Position numbers and translations under genes: made by a program. A stretch of 64,000 nucleotides of DNA from Chinchilla lanigera (taxonomy: Eukaryota > Chordata > Mammalia > Rodentia > Chinchillidae). Below the pieces are notes generated by a model. That model was given only the letters and a program-made list of their open reading frames with translations. It was not told where the DNA came from and did not search any database. The first letter of the stretch is position 1. Every line of letters begins with the position of its first letter. Shown here piece by piece: positions 46,051 through 58,521 of this stretch. The DNA lies in NCBI RefSeq assembly GCF_000276665.1, contig NW_004955502.1, forward strand, positions 5,882,846 to 5,946,845, read 5' to 3'.

Positions 46051-47769
46051 CATTATTATTTGGAATTACTATTTTTGAAAGTATTTTGGTAATTAATTTT
46101 ATAAAGAGTCTGTATTATCATTGCTTAAAAGATCCACTGTGTGGAACTTCCTCTTACTGATTTGCCCAACCTCCTCCCCCATAATCTTAGATCTATTTAC
46201 AAAAATCATCTATGATTAGTTTATTACATATGTCTGTTACTTTCATTTTTATCAAATTTGTACAAACATTTTAAGTATTTTCATATTATTATATTTTTGT
46301 CATAGCTAATGATTTCTAAAATAAAAATAATGAGACACAGCTATACAGAAGACATTTCATCTCAAAATTTGCTTCTTAAAGATTATGAAGAAATTAATAC
46401 ATGTTAGAAAATCTATAGTATATGGATACCACTGCCTGGTCAATATGCAGGATTCCATCACAGTACAGTACATGTAATGATGAAAATATCCTATATCTGA
46501 GATGTCAGTGTGCCTAACGAAACATTAATGCAACCAGTGTACCAAAATCATGAACAAGTTGTTTCACTCCAGCACTGCTGGACTAGTTTTTAAGAAATTA
46601 TTAGAGTGTAATAACTGAGAATTTAAGTAGAGAAAGCAGGAAAATCAAAGAACTAAGCTAGTGACAGTAGACTTTTTGGAATGCTGAACCAAGGTTTGTC
46701 CTGGAGTGTTACTTTTGAGTTTGCAAGGCCCACAGAAATTATACATAGCCTATAGACTATAAGCTGTGAAATTAGACATAGATAGCAATATTTCATAAAG
46801 TGGACAAAACTACTCAGGCTAAATCTCAATTTAGAGTGGAAAACAGAATGGAAAACTAGGATCCTTAAATTCTAGTATATCTCTGTAGCATAACTTAAGA
46901 AAATCTCCTTCTATCCACAGATCACACTGAATCATGCATTTAGATGACCCTGTTCCCTGTTTTTACCTATTTCTTCCTTGAATACTCCTAAATTACTAGA
47001 GCAGTATGTTTATTTCAAACAAACAAAGACAAATTTTTCTTCTGGGAATTTAGAGTTAGAACACAAACCTGAGTCGGGCCTTGGTGAACACTGGAGCTTT
47101 GGATTTGTGCAGTCCAAGGGTTGAACACACTGGTTGTGGGAGAAGGGTAGATTACAGCCATTAGAGAACAGGATGGAGTGACAGGGAGAGTAGAAACACT
47201 GCATCAGGTAGTTCCCTAGAGGGACAGAGGAACTTGCTGACAAACACTGACTAGACACTGTGGAGTCTTCATTCCTTATGAGCCTGTCTGTTCTCTCTGC
47301 ACATTTTCTCCCTTTCCACACGTTTCTCTTTCCTTCTGGTAAAATTCTATTTTTACTGATTTATTTTTCATTAACTGGAACTTGTCCTAAGACAGGAGGG
47401 ATATGCACACCCTTCCTGGAGTATGCTGAAAATAAAACTGGCTTATTTCTCACTGCTTTTTTGTTTCATTAATGATACACATGCTTTGGATCATTTGGCT
47501 AGCTTTTAAATAGGACACATTAGAGACAAATTAAAATATCCAGTGATGGTGTTCACACATCTGTATCTTTCAAAAGCTTCCCAGGTGATTCTGAAGTATA
47601 TTCAGGTTTGAGAGGATTGATTTATGCTGGATAGTTGTCTCATTCTCTATAACAGGAACTATATAATTTTTATTTCGTGGAGTTCTAGTCACTTGTATAT
47701 TTAGAAATGTCACAATTTTATTGCAGTATTCCTCATATTTTTATGGGCAGTGCTAATCACAGTCTGCAA
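46051..47769. other. unassigned sequence
   Basis: No gene recognised. The part at about 47,380-47,460 has an AATAAA followed by TTTCTCACTGC, which could be the end of an unidentified LTR. The reverse frame at 47,010-47,321 is not supported. Confidence 0.4.
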
Positions 47770-49510
47770 TGACACAATCCCAAACACCGTAATCCTGTGT
47801 TAAAACCTGAATGATTGAATTCTCTAACATCTAAAACTCTTGCTCTAAAATGCTGAATGTTGAGATCTGAACGCTAAAGCCTGAAAGCCATAATTCCTGC
47901 GCAAGAGAAAAAAAAAAACAAAAAAATTCTATGTAAGAGAGATAGCCAAATTCTGGAGAAGAGATTTGTGTGTTCTCAGTTGTATGCAGGGTTGTTGCAT
48001 TGTATTTGATGGAAAGAATACCTAGGAACCTCATAAAGCATTGCATCTGTGTGTCTGTGAGGATATTTCTGGAGATTCCAGTGTCTGTCACAGTGGAGTA
48101 GGCAGGGAAGATTGCTCTCAAGATGGGCACACACCATCATTTCTTTTGCTGCCTTGACTATTAAAACTTTGATCTCACCAGTATTTGCACTCCAGGATTT
48201 AGCACTAGTAAGCCTCTGACTCTTTGATCTTTTGGCCTTAGGCTGAGAGATGCACTATCTGATTTGTCTAATTCTGAGGGCTTCAGAATTAACTGAACCA
48301 TACTATCAAGATTTCAAGGTTGCCAGGTTGTAGATGGCATGTCATGGAACTTCTCAGCCACCATAGTGGGTTTGATGGATCTTATCAAATGTAGTTTTTA
48401 CTTGTCACAATATTTGAGATAACTGCGATATAAAGCTGAGTACACACAATTACCAACCATAGTGACATGTATTGGTAAGTTTTTACCTTTTGACCTATCT
48501 TTAAGAATACAATTTGAGGGCTGGGGATTTACCTCAGCGGCACAGCGCCTGCCTGGCAAGTGCAAGGTCGTGAATTTGATTCCCGGTACCGGAAAAAACA
48601 AACCAAAAAAAAGAATACAATTTATTTGCTCATATAAGTTATACCCATGTCAATGATGTCATCAGTGTACCTGAGTGTTTTTGCTTTCAAAAATATGTTA
48701 ATATTGCAATTTTATTGTGTAAAGTGGAGCATGAGGTTTTTCTGTTATGTTTCAGTATTTCTGTAAACCTTTGAGGGGAACGGAGGGACAGATTGATTAA
48801 GAAACAAAGAGTTGATTTGGGTCGATCAGCAATACAATATAGGAGATGCAAATTTCAGGTAGGATGGAATGTCCTCCAGGGTCTTAGATTTCAAAAGTTT
48901 AAAGACAAAAACTTAGAAGGGAAGGGAGATTACATCAGTTTTTATCAAAAATGTGGGTGGATGTATGCAGAGCAGCAGGCTGTCTTGCAAGAAAGTGATT
49001 GGGTCATTTAACAGCTATGCATAGTACAGATTTTAGAAAGTGAGTGGGCGAGGACAGAACAAAGAAATGCATTGGAAAGGGGCAGAGTTAGGGGTGACAT
49101 GACTCTAGCTGCTGTATATAGGTTTGGAATATTTCACTTTAATGAGAACTAGAGTTCTCAGATGCAGACTATAGGATATAACATGCTACATAGGGTCAAA
49201 GTTTATTTGGAGGTAGACATAACTGAACCCTGGTCTCTTGGCTTCTCAGCCTGTTATGTTGGGGTGCCTCATTCCATACTGTATGTTTGATTTTAACTTT
49301 CCTACATTTCTCAAATAAATTATATTTTAAAATGTAAATAATGTCTTTTGAAGCATCTTAAAATTATTTTTCCAGAATTTTTTTTTTTTTTTGAATTTTG
49401 ATATTTCAAGAATTTAGACTTCTGAGATTTCAGACATTAGGGATTTAATGTTTTGGGATTTTAGTATTTGGTATTAAGATATTTGGGATTGTTTCTTTCT
49501 GGATTTTCAC
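47770..49510. mobile_element. candidate DNA transposon with degenerate inverted ends
   Basis: The left end (about 47,770-47,910) is built of diverged CTAAAACTCTTG / CTAAAATGCTGAATG-like units next to CACAATCCCAAACACCGTAA. The right end (about 49,380-49,500) reads the opposite way, with GGATTTTAGTATTTGG and ATATTTGGGATTGT units. Both have an A/T homopolymer on their inner side. The interior has no transposase frame. This resembles MULE-type elements such as Ricksha, from memory of their repetitive ends only. Confidence 0.35.
48516..48610 (+). mobile_element. young ID-type SINE (GGTACCGG subfamily)
   Basis: GGGCTGGGGATTTACCTCAG ... GATTCCCGGTACCGG and an A-rich tail. AAGAATACAATTT occurs at 48,503-48,515 and 48,611-48,623, a perfect target duplication. 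It inserted into the candidate DNA transposon. Confidence 0.95.
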
Positions 49511-51060
49511 CCCAATCTTTTTTATGAGGCGCTGGTTTCTGGCCAGCAGGTTTTCTCTGAATATTCAATATAATTATTTGGATATGCCTCTTAACTAGTA
49601 AACATTTGAAGCAGTATGTTTGGAACTTTTATTATTATGCAATAGAGTTATAAAAGTTTTCTTAAAAACTAAAATTATTTTAGTGAAGAAAAGATGCCTA
49701 TAGTTTGGAAAGATAAAAGAATAAGTGAAATATAATAAAACTTAGACACAAAAAGAAATCACCCCTTTGACCTTCTGTTCAGTTGTACAGTAGTGCTTTG
49801 GACATGAATGAAATAGTGTTCTGTGAGCTAGCAACATTTCTTGCCATACGTTTTTCTTATTTAAGTTGATCCATTTAAATTTTATGAGCTTTTCAACCCT
49901 CTCACTTTGGGTGGATAATGTTGTGTTCATTTATTTTCAGTTACATATTATTGTATTAAATAAAAATGTATATTTGAAGAATTTTCTATGTAAATCAGAT
50001 TTTAAAAACATTATTGTGGCCAGTATTTCTCAAGTTATATGAAGACATTGAATTTTAAGTTTTATATTTTTATTCTATGTGAATAATAATTAAAACTTTA
50101 CATATTTATAACTAGTAAGGAAAAACAGCAAAAGCAGTTATCTAGTATTAGTGATTTAAACCAGAATAATGAATATTTGAAATTAAGTTTCAAACACCTT
50201 GCAGTTTGAAAGCCAAGATCACTGGTCTAAGCGATGAAAATTCTAAAAAGATACAAATAGAGATAATGTTATATAGTTTTAAAACACACACAAATCTTAC
50301 ACAGGTGATATATGCTATTTTCTATTTCTCCTGATAATTGGAAAAGTGAAAAATTTCATTCTGTAGCGTAAGGGATTTACATGAAAATTGTTTTCTGATG
50401 ACAAAATTTTAAAGCATTTGGCTAGTTGCCAGAAAAGGTTGTAACTGTCTGGCTTCTGATGTCCCTAAAAATACAATCATATCTTCTTTTCTTGGGATGT
50501 TAAGAATGCATCATCTTAAGCAAAAAAAGAGGAAATTAATTTGACCTCTCCGTGTCCTTTTCATCTGCCCTGTTTTAGGTTGCTGTGCCTGAGGAGGAAA
50601 TATAACCCAAACCTTTTAAGATCTTGGCAAAAAAAAAGGAATTGTTTTATGGCAAGCCATGAATATAAAATGCATGTGAAGCATATTGTTAATTTCCCTA
50701 AAGTCTTATTTTTGCATATTTATTGCTTTGGGTTTTACAAAAAAGAAAGAAAGCTCAGTTTTACCTGTTCTGTTCAGTTTGGAAGAAGTACAGCATTTAT
50801 GGAGAAGCTGAAGTATTAGTGTCCTTTATGCTGTGCTTACTGTGTCTTGGAGGAGCACATATGCCTTTGAATAGACCCTTCAAGTACAGGTCTTCAGAGC
50901 CAGCCGTGGAGGGGAGATTAACTCAGAGAACCTGTAACATGTAATAAGTGACGCCATAATATTTTATAAACCTATCTTTGGGATAGTGTTACCAGTGCCA
51001 AGATTCAAGGTGAATAGATTATGTGGGATGCTTTACCTAGAAAGTGATATTTGTTCTGGA

Positions 51061-51063
<3 letters not shown>
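49511..51063. other. unassigned AT-rich sequence
   Basis: No repeat recognised. The frame at 50,541-50,819 (92 codons) follows a CCCTGTTTTAG acceptor-like site but has no known-protein character and an AT-driven composition. Confidence 0.45.

Positions 51064-51095
<32 letters not shown>
51064..51095. repeat. (TG)n microsatellite
   Basis: About 15 TG units directly at the end of the adjacent B1-like SINE. Confidence 0.95.
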
Positions 51096-51096
<1 letters not shown>

Positions 51097-51214
51097 TTTT
51101 TGAGTCTCACTATGCAGTTCAGGCTGACTTTGTAGCCTATGCTGGTCTTGAACTCACAAGATCCTCCTGCCTCGAGTGCTGGGATTACATGCATGTGTCA
51201 CCACATCCGGCCTG
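51096..51214 (-). mobile_element. B1-like SINE (7SL-derived)
   Basis: Antisense B1: TTTGAGTCTCACTATGCAGT, CTTGAACTCACAAGATCCTC and GAGTGCTGGGATTACATGCA. The ID half is absent. Confidence 0.85.
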
Positions 51215-51407
51215 TTCTGGATATTGAAGTGTTAAATGATGCTCAGTCACAGGTTCCCCAGGGCTTTAGCAATGCAAAAGTAAATATGGGAGAGGTTCCA
51301 CAACATGGATTGTGCAGGGAATCCAGGTAAATGGGTGTTTTAAGAGAATATTGATTAAGCATCTTAGATTACTGTTTTAAAGGAATGTGATTGTTAAGGA
51401 TTTTAGA

Positions 51408-52545
51408 TAAAAAAAAGTTTTTACACATCAAAAGAAATCACCAACAGAGTTAAAAGAAAACCCACAAATTGGGAAAAAATTTTAACCAATTGTCCCTCAG
51501 ATAAAGGACTTCTATCTAGAACATGTAAAGAATTAAAAAAAATCAGGCCCCCTAAATTCAAAGACCCAATCCAAAAATGGGCATCTGAGATGAATATACA
51601 CTTCTCAGATGAAGAAATACAAATGACAAATGAATATATGAAATAATGTTCAACAGAGTTGGTCATTTGAGAAATGCAAATTAAAACAGCACAGAGATTC
51701 CATCTCACCCCAGAAAGAATAGCTGTCATAAACAAATCAATTAATAACAAATGCTGGAAGGGGCTCTGGGTGAAAAGGAACCCTTCCCCACTATTGGTGG
51801 GAGTGTGGACTGGTGCAATCAGTGTGGAGGTTTCTCAGAAAACTAGGATTAGAGGTCCTATTGAACCTAGTTATTCACCTTTTGGGTGTTTTTCCAGAAG
51901 AACTGAAAACATTATATCACAAAGATAGATGTGCACCCATGTTTATAGCAGCACAATTTGTCGTAGTTAAATCTTGGAAAAAACCCAAGTGTACATCAAC
52001 TGAGGAGTGGATAAAAAAGATGTGGTATTTTTATAAAATGGAGTATTACTCAGCTATAAAGAAAAAGGTCAAGGGTTTTATAGGTAAATGGATGCAACTA
52101 GAGACCATACTTATAAGTGAAATATATCAAACCCACTGGTGTAAACATCATATTGTCTCCCTAGTATAAGAGCCTGAAAAAGTAAATAAAATCCAAAAGG
52201 TAAATGGATAATGTGAAAGAAAAGAAACTACTCAAAAGGAATGAACAACTGGGATGAGGGAAAGGAGAAAAGAAAGAAGAAAGAGCAAAAAAAAAAAAAA
52301 TATATATATATATATATAATAGCTAAGATAATTGTACTACTAATTTCTATTGGTTTGTTGAAAGGAACAGTTAATGCTTAAATATTTTTCACCAATTGTA
52401 CATGCTTATACCTGGTGATATGAACAACTACTTTGAAGATAACAAATGCAATTTAAAAACCATTGTTGAATTCCTATCCTGTTTTTTTTTTTAAATTCTG
52501 CATTGTCTCTAATTTTTTTCATTATTTTTTATTCTCTTTGCAATA
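51408..52545 (+). mobile_element. LINE-1, 5'-truncated in the ORF2 C-terminus
   Basis: Contains the ORF2 end in two frames (51,674-51,928 and 51,813-52,169), with C-T-S-T-E-E-W-I and M-E-Y-Y-S-A-I motifs, a 3' UTR with an (A)n(TA)n tract at 52,287-52,320 and an A-rich end. It belongs to the same subfamily as the copy at 16,545-17,880. Confidence 0.93.
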
Positions 52546-53281
52546 AAAAAAGGAATGAGGAGGTTCTGCTGATCAACCAACCTCACAGTCTTATTTTTTC
52601 TAATGTCTGTCACTAAAAACACTGAGATCTATAATAAAAAAAAAAAAAAGAATTTGGTTGCTAACATAGATCAAAGGTTGGAAAACTGTGCCCCCTGTTT
52701 TTGTTTATCAGATTTTACCAGAACATATCCCTGCCCATTGTTTATGTGTTGTCTATGGCTGTCTTTGTATTACAGTGTTGGAAATGGGAACTTAAAGCAG
52801 AGCCCTGCAGCCTGCAAAAGCTGGTATCTTTGGTATCTTTAGTATCTGGCCTTTTGTAGAAAACATTTGTCACCACTGCCATGAATAATTTTATTTTGTT
52901 TTGTTTTCCTTGGAGAATGAATTTGATCAGACTTATGACTTAGTTAACAAGCTTCAACAACACTGAGAGTACTCCAGTTTCTTGATATATTCTAGTTCTT
53001 TGTAAATAGATGTCCTTCATCAAGATGTCATTTGCAGATTGAGTGAATCAGTGAGTGAAGGAAAAAATCATTGAGTGCATAGGATGATTTAAGAAGTAAA
53101 TTCGTATTTCAGTGAGAGATAATAAAAGCCTGAGATAAGGGTGATGACAAGAGGAATAGAGAACAAGAAGAATAAATTAAAAATTGTTTAGGTAATGGAA
53201 ATGGTTGAACTTAACTTGGTCATTTTATTCAGTCAGTCATTTATTTTGTTTTACCAATGTATCTTATTTTGAAGCTTTTAG
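52546..53281. other. unassigned AT-rich sequence
   Basis: No gene or recognisable repeat apart from an A-run at about 52,636. Confidence 0.5.
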
Positions 53282-53382
53282 GTTTTTTTGTTGTTGTTGT
53301 TGTTTTCCAGTACCGGGAATCGAACTCATGACCTTGCACTTGCCAGGCAGGCGCTGTATTGCTGAGCTAAATCCCCAGCCCC
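53282..53382 (-). mobile_element. young ID-type SINE (GGTACCGG subfamily)
   Basis: Antisense copy with a (GTT)n tail (TTTCCAGTACCGGGAATCGA ... AAATCCCCAGCCCC). The 17-bp target TATTTTGAAGCTTTTAG is repeated exactly at 53,265-53,281 and 53,383-53,399. Confidence 0.96.
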
Positions 53383-53399
53383 TATTTTGAAGCTTTTAG

Positions 53400-53982
53400 T
53401 TGAAGAAATTTAAAATTATATATGAAAGTATTATGAACAACTATGTAATGAACCCCCAATTTCAGCAGTGAATATTTTCCAATCACACTTACCTTTAAAA
53501 ATGGTATTGTTGCTAAGTATTCTAAAACAAAATCAAGAACTAGTGTAAAACAGTTATTACATCAAAGCTGCCAGTACTCTAACTGAAGATAAAAGCATAC
53601 AATGAATGTTAGTGTGTTTGCCTGTCTAGACTTGAAAGGTGGCTGGAGCCCTGTTTGCCACAGAGCAATGTGATGGTTCTTGCAGGAGGACAGTATTCCA
53701 AGCACATGGTGGGGACTAGCCCCAGATATTCTGATTTTATGGTTGTAGAAAAGTCTTATGATTATGCTTTTTGAAAATACCCAAAGGTGATTCCGTTAAA
53801 TACCACAGGGAAGAAAGACCTGGTTATTTAAACACTATGGTTCCAGGAGATATTTTGAGGGGTTTTATATACAAAAGTTAGATGCAAAAATTTTACCACT
53901 TTTTATGACTTTAATCAATTCTTAGGCTATGAACACTCAGATAGTAAAGCATATATAACCATCCTAATGGTATAAGGGAGAA
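53400..53982. other. unassigned sequence
   Basis: No gene or recognisable repeat. Confidence 0.5.
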
Positions 53983-54577
53983 AAACTCCCAACCTGAATG
54001 ATACCTGAGATGAATTCATGTTCTCTAAAATCAAAGAATGAATTTTAGGAACAGGGGAGGTTAAGAACAGAATATATTTATTGAGGGAAAGAAAGCTTCT
54101 GTTCAAGAGAGAGACAGAAGGGGAACTGAGTGGGTTACCCAGGAAACCTGTCTTTCCCAGGGATTTTATAGAGCAAAATCACGAGGTGAGGGGGTCCAAG
54201 GTGCGGGGTAAAAATGGGAAATCACAATTTGGGCATGAGGTGGGACAAAACTATGGTCAGCCAATAAGAATTATTCAGATAAAATTGATTGAATTGGCAT
54301 CAAATGTGGAAGCAAACCACGCAGCAAGTGGGCATGAATATAGAACAGGGGCTTTTCCTGTAGGGGTATGGGTCAGTGACTCTTCAAGGTGATTACTGCC
54401 TATTTAGAATATCAGTCCCTGAGGTTCATCCCTAGGGAGGTATGTGGGTGTGTTTGTTTAATCTTTCATTTTGAGATCTGACCAGCAGCAAGTACCCCCT
54501 CTCCATTTGCAAGGTATCTTGCCTTCCATATTGGCTTCTTTGAGGGCCTGGCTCCGTCTGATTGCCTATAATATTTC
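53983..54577 (-). mobile_element. LTR-like interspersed repeat, copy 2
   Basis: Aligns with 14,060-14,702 throughout but has one, not two, of the 90-bp units. It contains TATTTATTGAGGGAAAGAAA near its left end, giving an AATAAA on the minus strand. The open frame at 54,081-54,392 lies wholly in it and is not a gene. Confidence 0.6.
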
Positions 54578-55016
54578 TAACTCAACTGCCTACAGCATTA
54601 TGGTTTTAGGAAGTTTGAAAACAGTGCAATCATGAGTGGACTGAAGGACAACAAGGTGATCCCTGATTCTAGATGTTGGCCCAAAAGGGAGTTGCCAGTC
54701 AGCTAAATTGTTGGCTATAAAAGTACACACTGTACAGACTTGGTGTTAGTGTGGCGACTCTCAGAATAAAAAGAACAGAAGTGGCTGAGATCAGCTAGAC
54801 AGTGTGACATATGAGAGTAGATTCAGACTGGACCTGGGTCAGTCTGGCATTTTAACATTTGCTAGATGAAAAGGGAGACCTGGTAAAAGATGAAAATTTG
54901 GAGAAAAGGTGGTTTTAAAGAGGGCATTTCATCTCTACTAAATGATGTTCAAAGGACATCACCGGTTGTCACTTGGAATCAGATTTTGGGAAAAGTACCA
55001 TGTGCAGGATACTTAC

Positions 55017-55340
55017 TCCGAAGACCTGGGGGATGGACAGCTGCACAAAAAGTGAACTGAAAGAGAAGTAGAGCTTCAACAGGCCCCAAAGCAACATTTT
55101 CTGACCTGCTAGGATACAGTGGAAACAGTTACTCTTCAGAACTGTCCTGAGATGGGCTAGAGGTCCAGGTAACTGTATTTCCATATTGGTCAATGTTGGA
55201 AGGTGAGCCATCCTGAGAAGGGGCAGGGTTTGGGTGAAGCAGCTGTCCACACTGGCTGTGTCTGAAGGAGCTGGCAGTACTCCTTGCAGCTAGAGCAATA
55301 CTGCCTTGTTCGTGGGGATCTGTGTGCCACATCATAGGGT
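55017..55340 (-). other. candidate minus-strand exon (terminal coding or non-coding)
   Basis: On the minus strand an excellent acceptor (CTAACTTTTCCTCTGTTGCAG) ends at 55,341 and a perfect donor GTAAGT begins at 55,016. From the acceptor one frame opens after two bases, reads through M-M-W-H-T-D at 55,335 and stops at 55,129-55,131 after about 69 codons, ending in D-S-S-E-E. The peptide is hydrophilic and Ser/Gln-rich. The other two frames stop early. It may be a last coding exon, a lncRNA exon, or an exon whose stop lies 112 bp before a donor. I do not recognise the product. Confidence 0.4.
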
Positions 55341-55744
55341 CTGCAACAGAGGAAAAGTTAGGTGAAGAGAGATAAGTGGTCTTTATTTACTTAACATACT
55401 TTGTGTCAGGCAGTAATCCAGCGCTGGTCAAAAAATATACAAAGCATCTATTGCATGTTGTAATAAGTGTAATGAACTAATGAGAAGATTTATAGAGGAT
55501 ACAGGGTTGGAATTTACATAATTTATTTAAGGAGAAGGCATTTTGACCTTTATAATAGCAAGTAATGAAGTGTTTTGAGTAGAAACACTGAAAACTTTTG
55601 AGCCATGAATGCACTGGCTTTGTTTTCAAACACATGGGTTGTGATTTGCTTGTTTGAAAAGGTGATATACCAACTTCCTTTGCTAAAAACTTGCTGATTA
55701 TTAATAGCTCATTGATCTAGTTGTCTTTTTCAGTATTTGCAGTC
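55341..55744. other. unassigned sequence upstream of the candidate exon
   Basis: No gene seen. TTTACTTAACATACTTTGTGTC at about 55,384 hints at a MIR remnant. Confidence 0.4.
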
Positions 55745-55890
55745 TTTTCACTTCCATTCATTAATTTGATTCTCAGCCCTGCAAAGCTTACAGGAAAAGT
55801 ATTGTTATCCTCCTTCTGTAAGTAATGGTACTGGAGCTCCTGAAGGTTAGAGTATAAACACAGAGCCCCCGAGGCTGACTGAAGATGGAA
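55745..55890 (-). mobile_element. MIR SINE fragment
   Basis: TTGATTCTCAGCCCTGCAAA, TATTGTTATCCTCCTTCTGT and GGAGCTCCTGAAGGTTAGAG follow the antisense MIR layout. Confidence 0.6.
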
Positions 55891-57484
55891 TAACTGAACT
55901 CCATCTTTGACATACATGATGTAAGTGTGTTATCAAGTAAAGTTGACCTAACTGGTTGAAGTGAGTGAGAGCTTAAATATAACCTATCAAATTGAAATAA
56001 ACATAACGGTGATATTAGTGTATGTGGAGTTATCAAATAAAATAGTATTTGAGAACTGCTTATATTAAATTATTCATTGCTTATTTCAAATTCAAATAGA
56101 TTAGATTTCCTACATTTTAATTTGCTGAGCATGGCAGCTTTAGTTGTATGACTCAAAGATATTTTCAGTTTCCTTTATATTCTGTGCTGAGAGAGAGACA
56201 GAGAGAGAGACAGAGAGACAGCGACAGCAAGAGACGGACAGACAGAAGAGAAATATCCTCTAATTGTATCTGAAGCTGACAGCACTGAATGTACAGGACC
56301 TGCCGAATATAGCACCTATGTTGATGGGCATACTTAAATGAATGTAAGATAAAGTGAGCTAAATCATTGCATGCTGAGAAAGTCTGGTTTTTACATATTG
56401 CCCACTATCAGATGTGGAATCTTACTAATGTTTTTTCAGTCTTCTCAGGTGAGAAGAGATATGACCAGATATTTTAAGGAGTGTAGAGGTATATATGGCA
56501 GATGGTTCAGTGTTTTTTGGTGTGAAACAGCAAAAGGTTAGTACTTGAATAGATCTTCAAGTCTTTTGCCAGCCACCTGCTGGGGACTCTAGAAGCCTGG
56601 CTCTGGCCTTAGGATAGTAAATGTTCTGGAAAAAAGGAACTAGGAGTTATTTGTACCAGTTCCCCATGATTAGACACTGAACTCTAGGCCAGCTACTGTC
56701 AAAAGAAGGCACTTTTAAGACTGTAATATTACAAGTAAAATTGTACATGAGCTCTACAAAAGATGAACAACACTCTGCTTGGTGCTACTGAATAAAAGTT
56801 AAAGGCAATGTAGTCAATAAATTTGACAAGCATTTTTAAAACATCCATCTTAAAGCACACTAAACCCCTAGGCTTTTATTTTTATAACATGAGAGGTGAT
56901 TAAAGCTCAGACTTGAAGAGTCTTTTTATTATTTGGCTAGAGTCTTGCTAGCAAAGGGAAAATATATGTTGCAGACACCCTGAATTTCTAATAATCTAAG
57001 GTTAATATAACTGTGTCACAAAGAAAAGTAGAAAGTACTTAAAAGTAAATTGCAGTTTTTCAGGTGTAAAAGCAACATTATATATTTTGTGTGTTGTAAA
57101 TGAGTCCTTTTTCTGTTGCAATAATCTATGGTCTGTCTCCATGTTAGTGCATGTTAATTTGAACATATATATATATTCTTGATTAGATCTCACTGTGTGC
57201 AAGAAGAGAAAGAAAAAAATCTATTTAAAATTGCTACTGATTATATTGCAATTGATTGCACGGTTTGATGTTCAAGAGTTTTCAATTAAAGCTTAGTAAT
57301 TAATATTTTTCTTTCAACAATTGATTAAAGTAAAAGTGAAGTAAATAGGCATCACACACATCATTCCATTATTTATAGACACTTTCCAGTATTAGAAAAC
57401 AAATTTGTTTAAGGGTACAAATTTTATTTAGTAGTTTGGCAAGTAGTCAAAAAGAGATTCCATTCTCAGACTGTCCAGTAATAT
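55891..57484. other. unassigned AT-rich sequence
   Basis: No gene seen. A purine microsatellite (GAGA/GACA) is present at 56,186-56,248. Confidence 0.5.
56186..56248. repeat. (GA)n/(GACA)n purine microsatellite
   Basis: GAGAGAGAGACAGAGAGAGA-type sequence with GACA and GACGGACAGACAGA variants. Confidence 0.92.
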
Positions 57485-57650
57485 GGGTTTGAATTAATTG
57501 CTTCACTGATTTTTTGCTGTATGACCTTGGAGAAGTCCTTCATCTCTTTGAACTTCAGTTTCTAGTCTTAAAAATAAAGAACAATTCTTGCTACTTCATA
57601 AACTGACTATGAAGATTAAAAACGTTAATCTGCAGAGAATTTTTACAATG
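57485..57650 (+). mobile_element. MIR SINE
   Basis: A clear MIR core: CTGTATGACCTTGGAGAAGT followed by CCTTCATCTCTTTGAACTTC, then AAATAAAGAACAATTCTTGC. Confidence 0.85.
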
Positions 57651-58450
57651 CATTCTAACATGATGAACTCTATAAAATATGTTTGGCTGTTAGCCGTAAA
57701 AGCTTTATGATAAGGTTTATAACATCTACAGAGAATTAGATAATTTCAAAATGGTACAAAAGTAACACTTGAAATAAACTACCTGAGTAGTAAATCTCAA
57801 TATATTTTAGCACTTAAATAAATAACAGAAAACTATATTTATCAAAACTGACTATGAAGTATTCCTCAAAATAGTGTTTACATGCAAGTAGTTAAGGACA
57901 TATTACAGTTAGCTGGGGTTTGTTGTTGTTCATCTTGGACATTTGTAATTGTATGTTTTATGTTTACACTTGGTATTTGACATCTTCTTGTAGGCAACTA
58001 ATAAATACTTGTAATAAACTCAGGAAATGTGGGGGTCCTAAGAGATTTGCATAGAAATACATCTTATTCTTGTTTAAATATTGGTACTTATGTAATGATA
58101 ATGAAGAATCATTTTCTCCGAAGTTAGAAGTCAAAATTGCATGGCTTGTAGCTTTTTTTGTTTGCTTGTTTTTTGTTTCATTTTTTTCCTTGCTTTTTGG
58201 AGGGATTAATATTGATGAATGATAAGAGTTCAGCATTGGAATACATTCTCAAAGCTGCTTTAAGCCCATTTTTTGATGAGTCTACAGAGAAATATTTCTT
58301 ATATTCCATAGTAAAACTTTAAATATGCAAAGGTTTAAGTATTTATTTTGAATATTTAACTCATATTGCTTACAGATTATTAATATATTTATTTGGGAGA
58401 TAAAAAGAGGTAGAAAAGTGTAGAAGCTTTGAGAAAGAAAAGGATAGAAA

Positions 58451-58521
<71 letters not shown>

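Noticed and set aside
50541..50819. 92-codon frame
   Set aside because: AT-driven composition, no supported splice donor, no family resemblance.
54081..54392. 103-codon frame
   Set aside because: Entirely inside the LTR-like repeat, whose homologue at 14 kb does not keep the frame.
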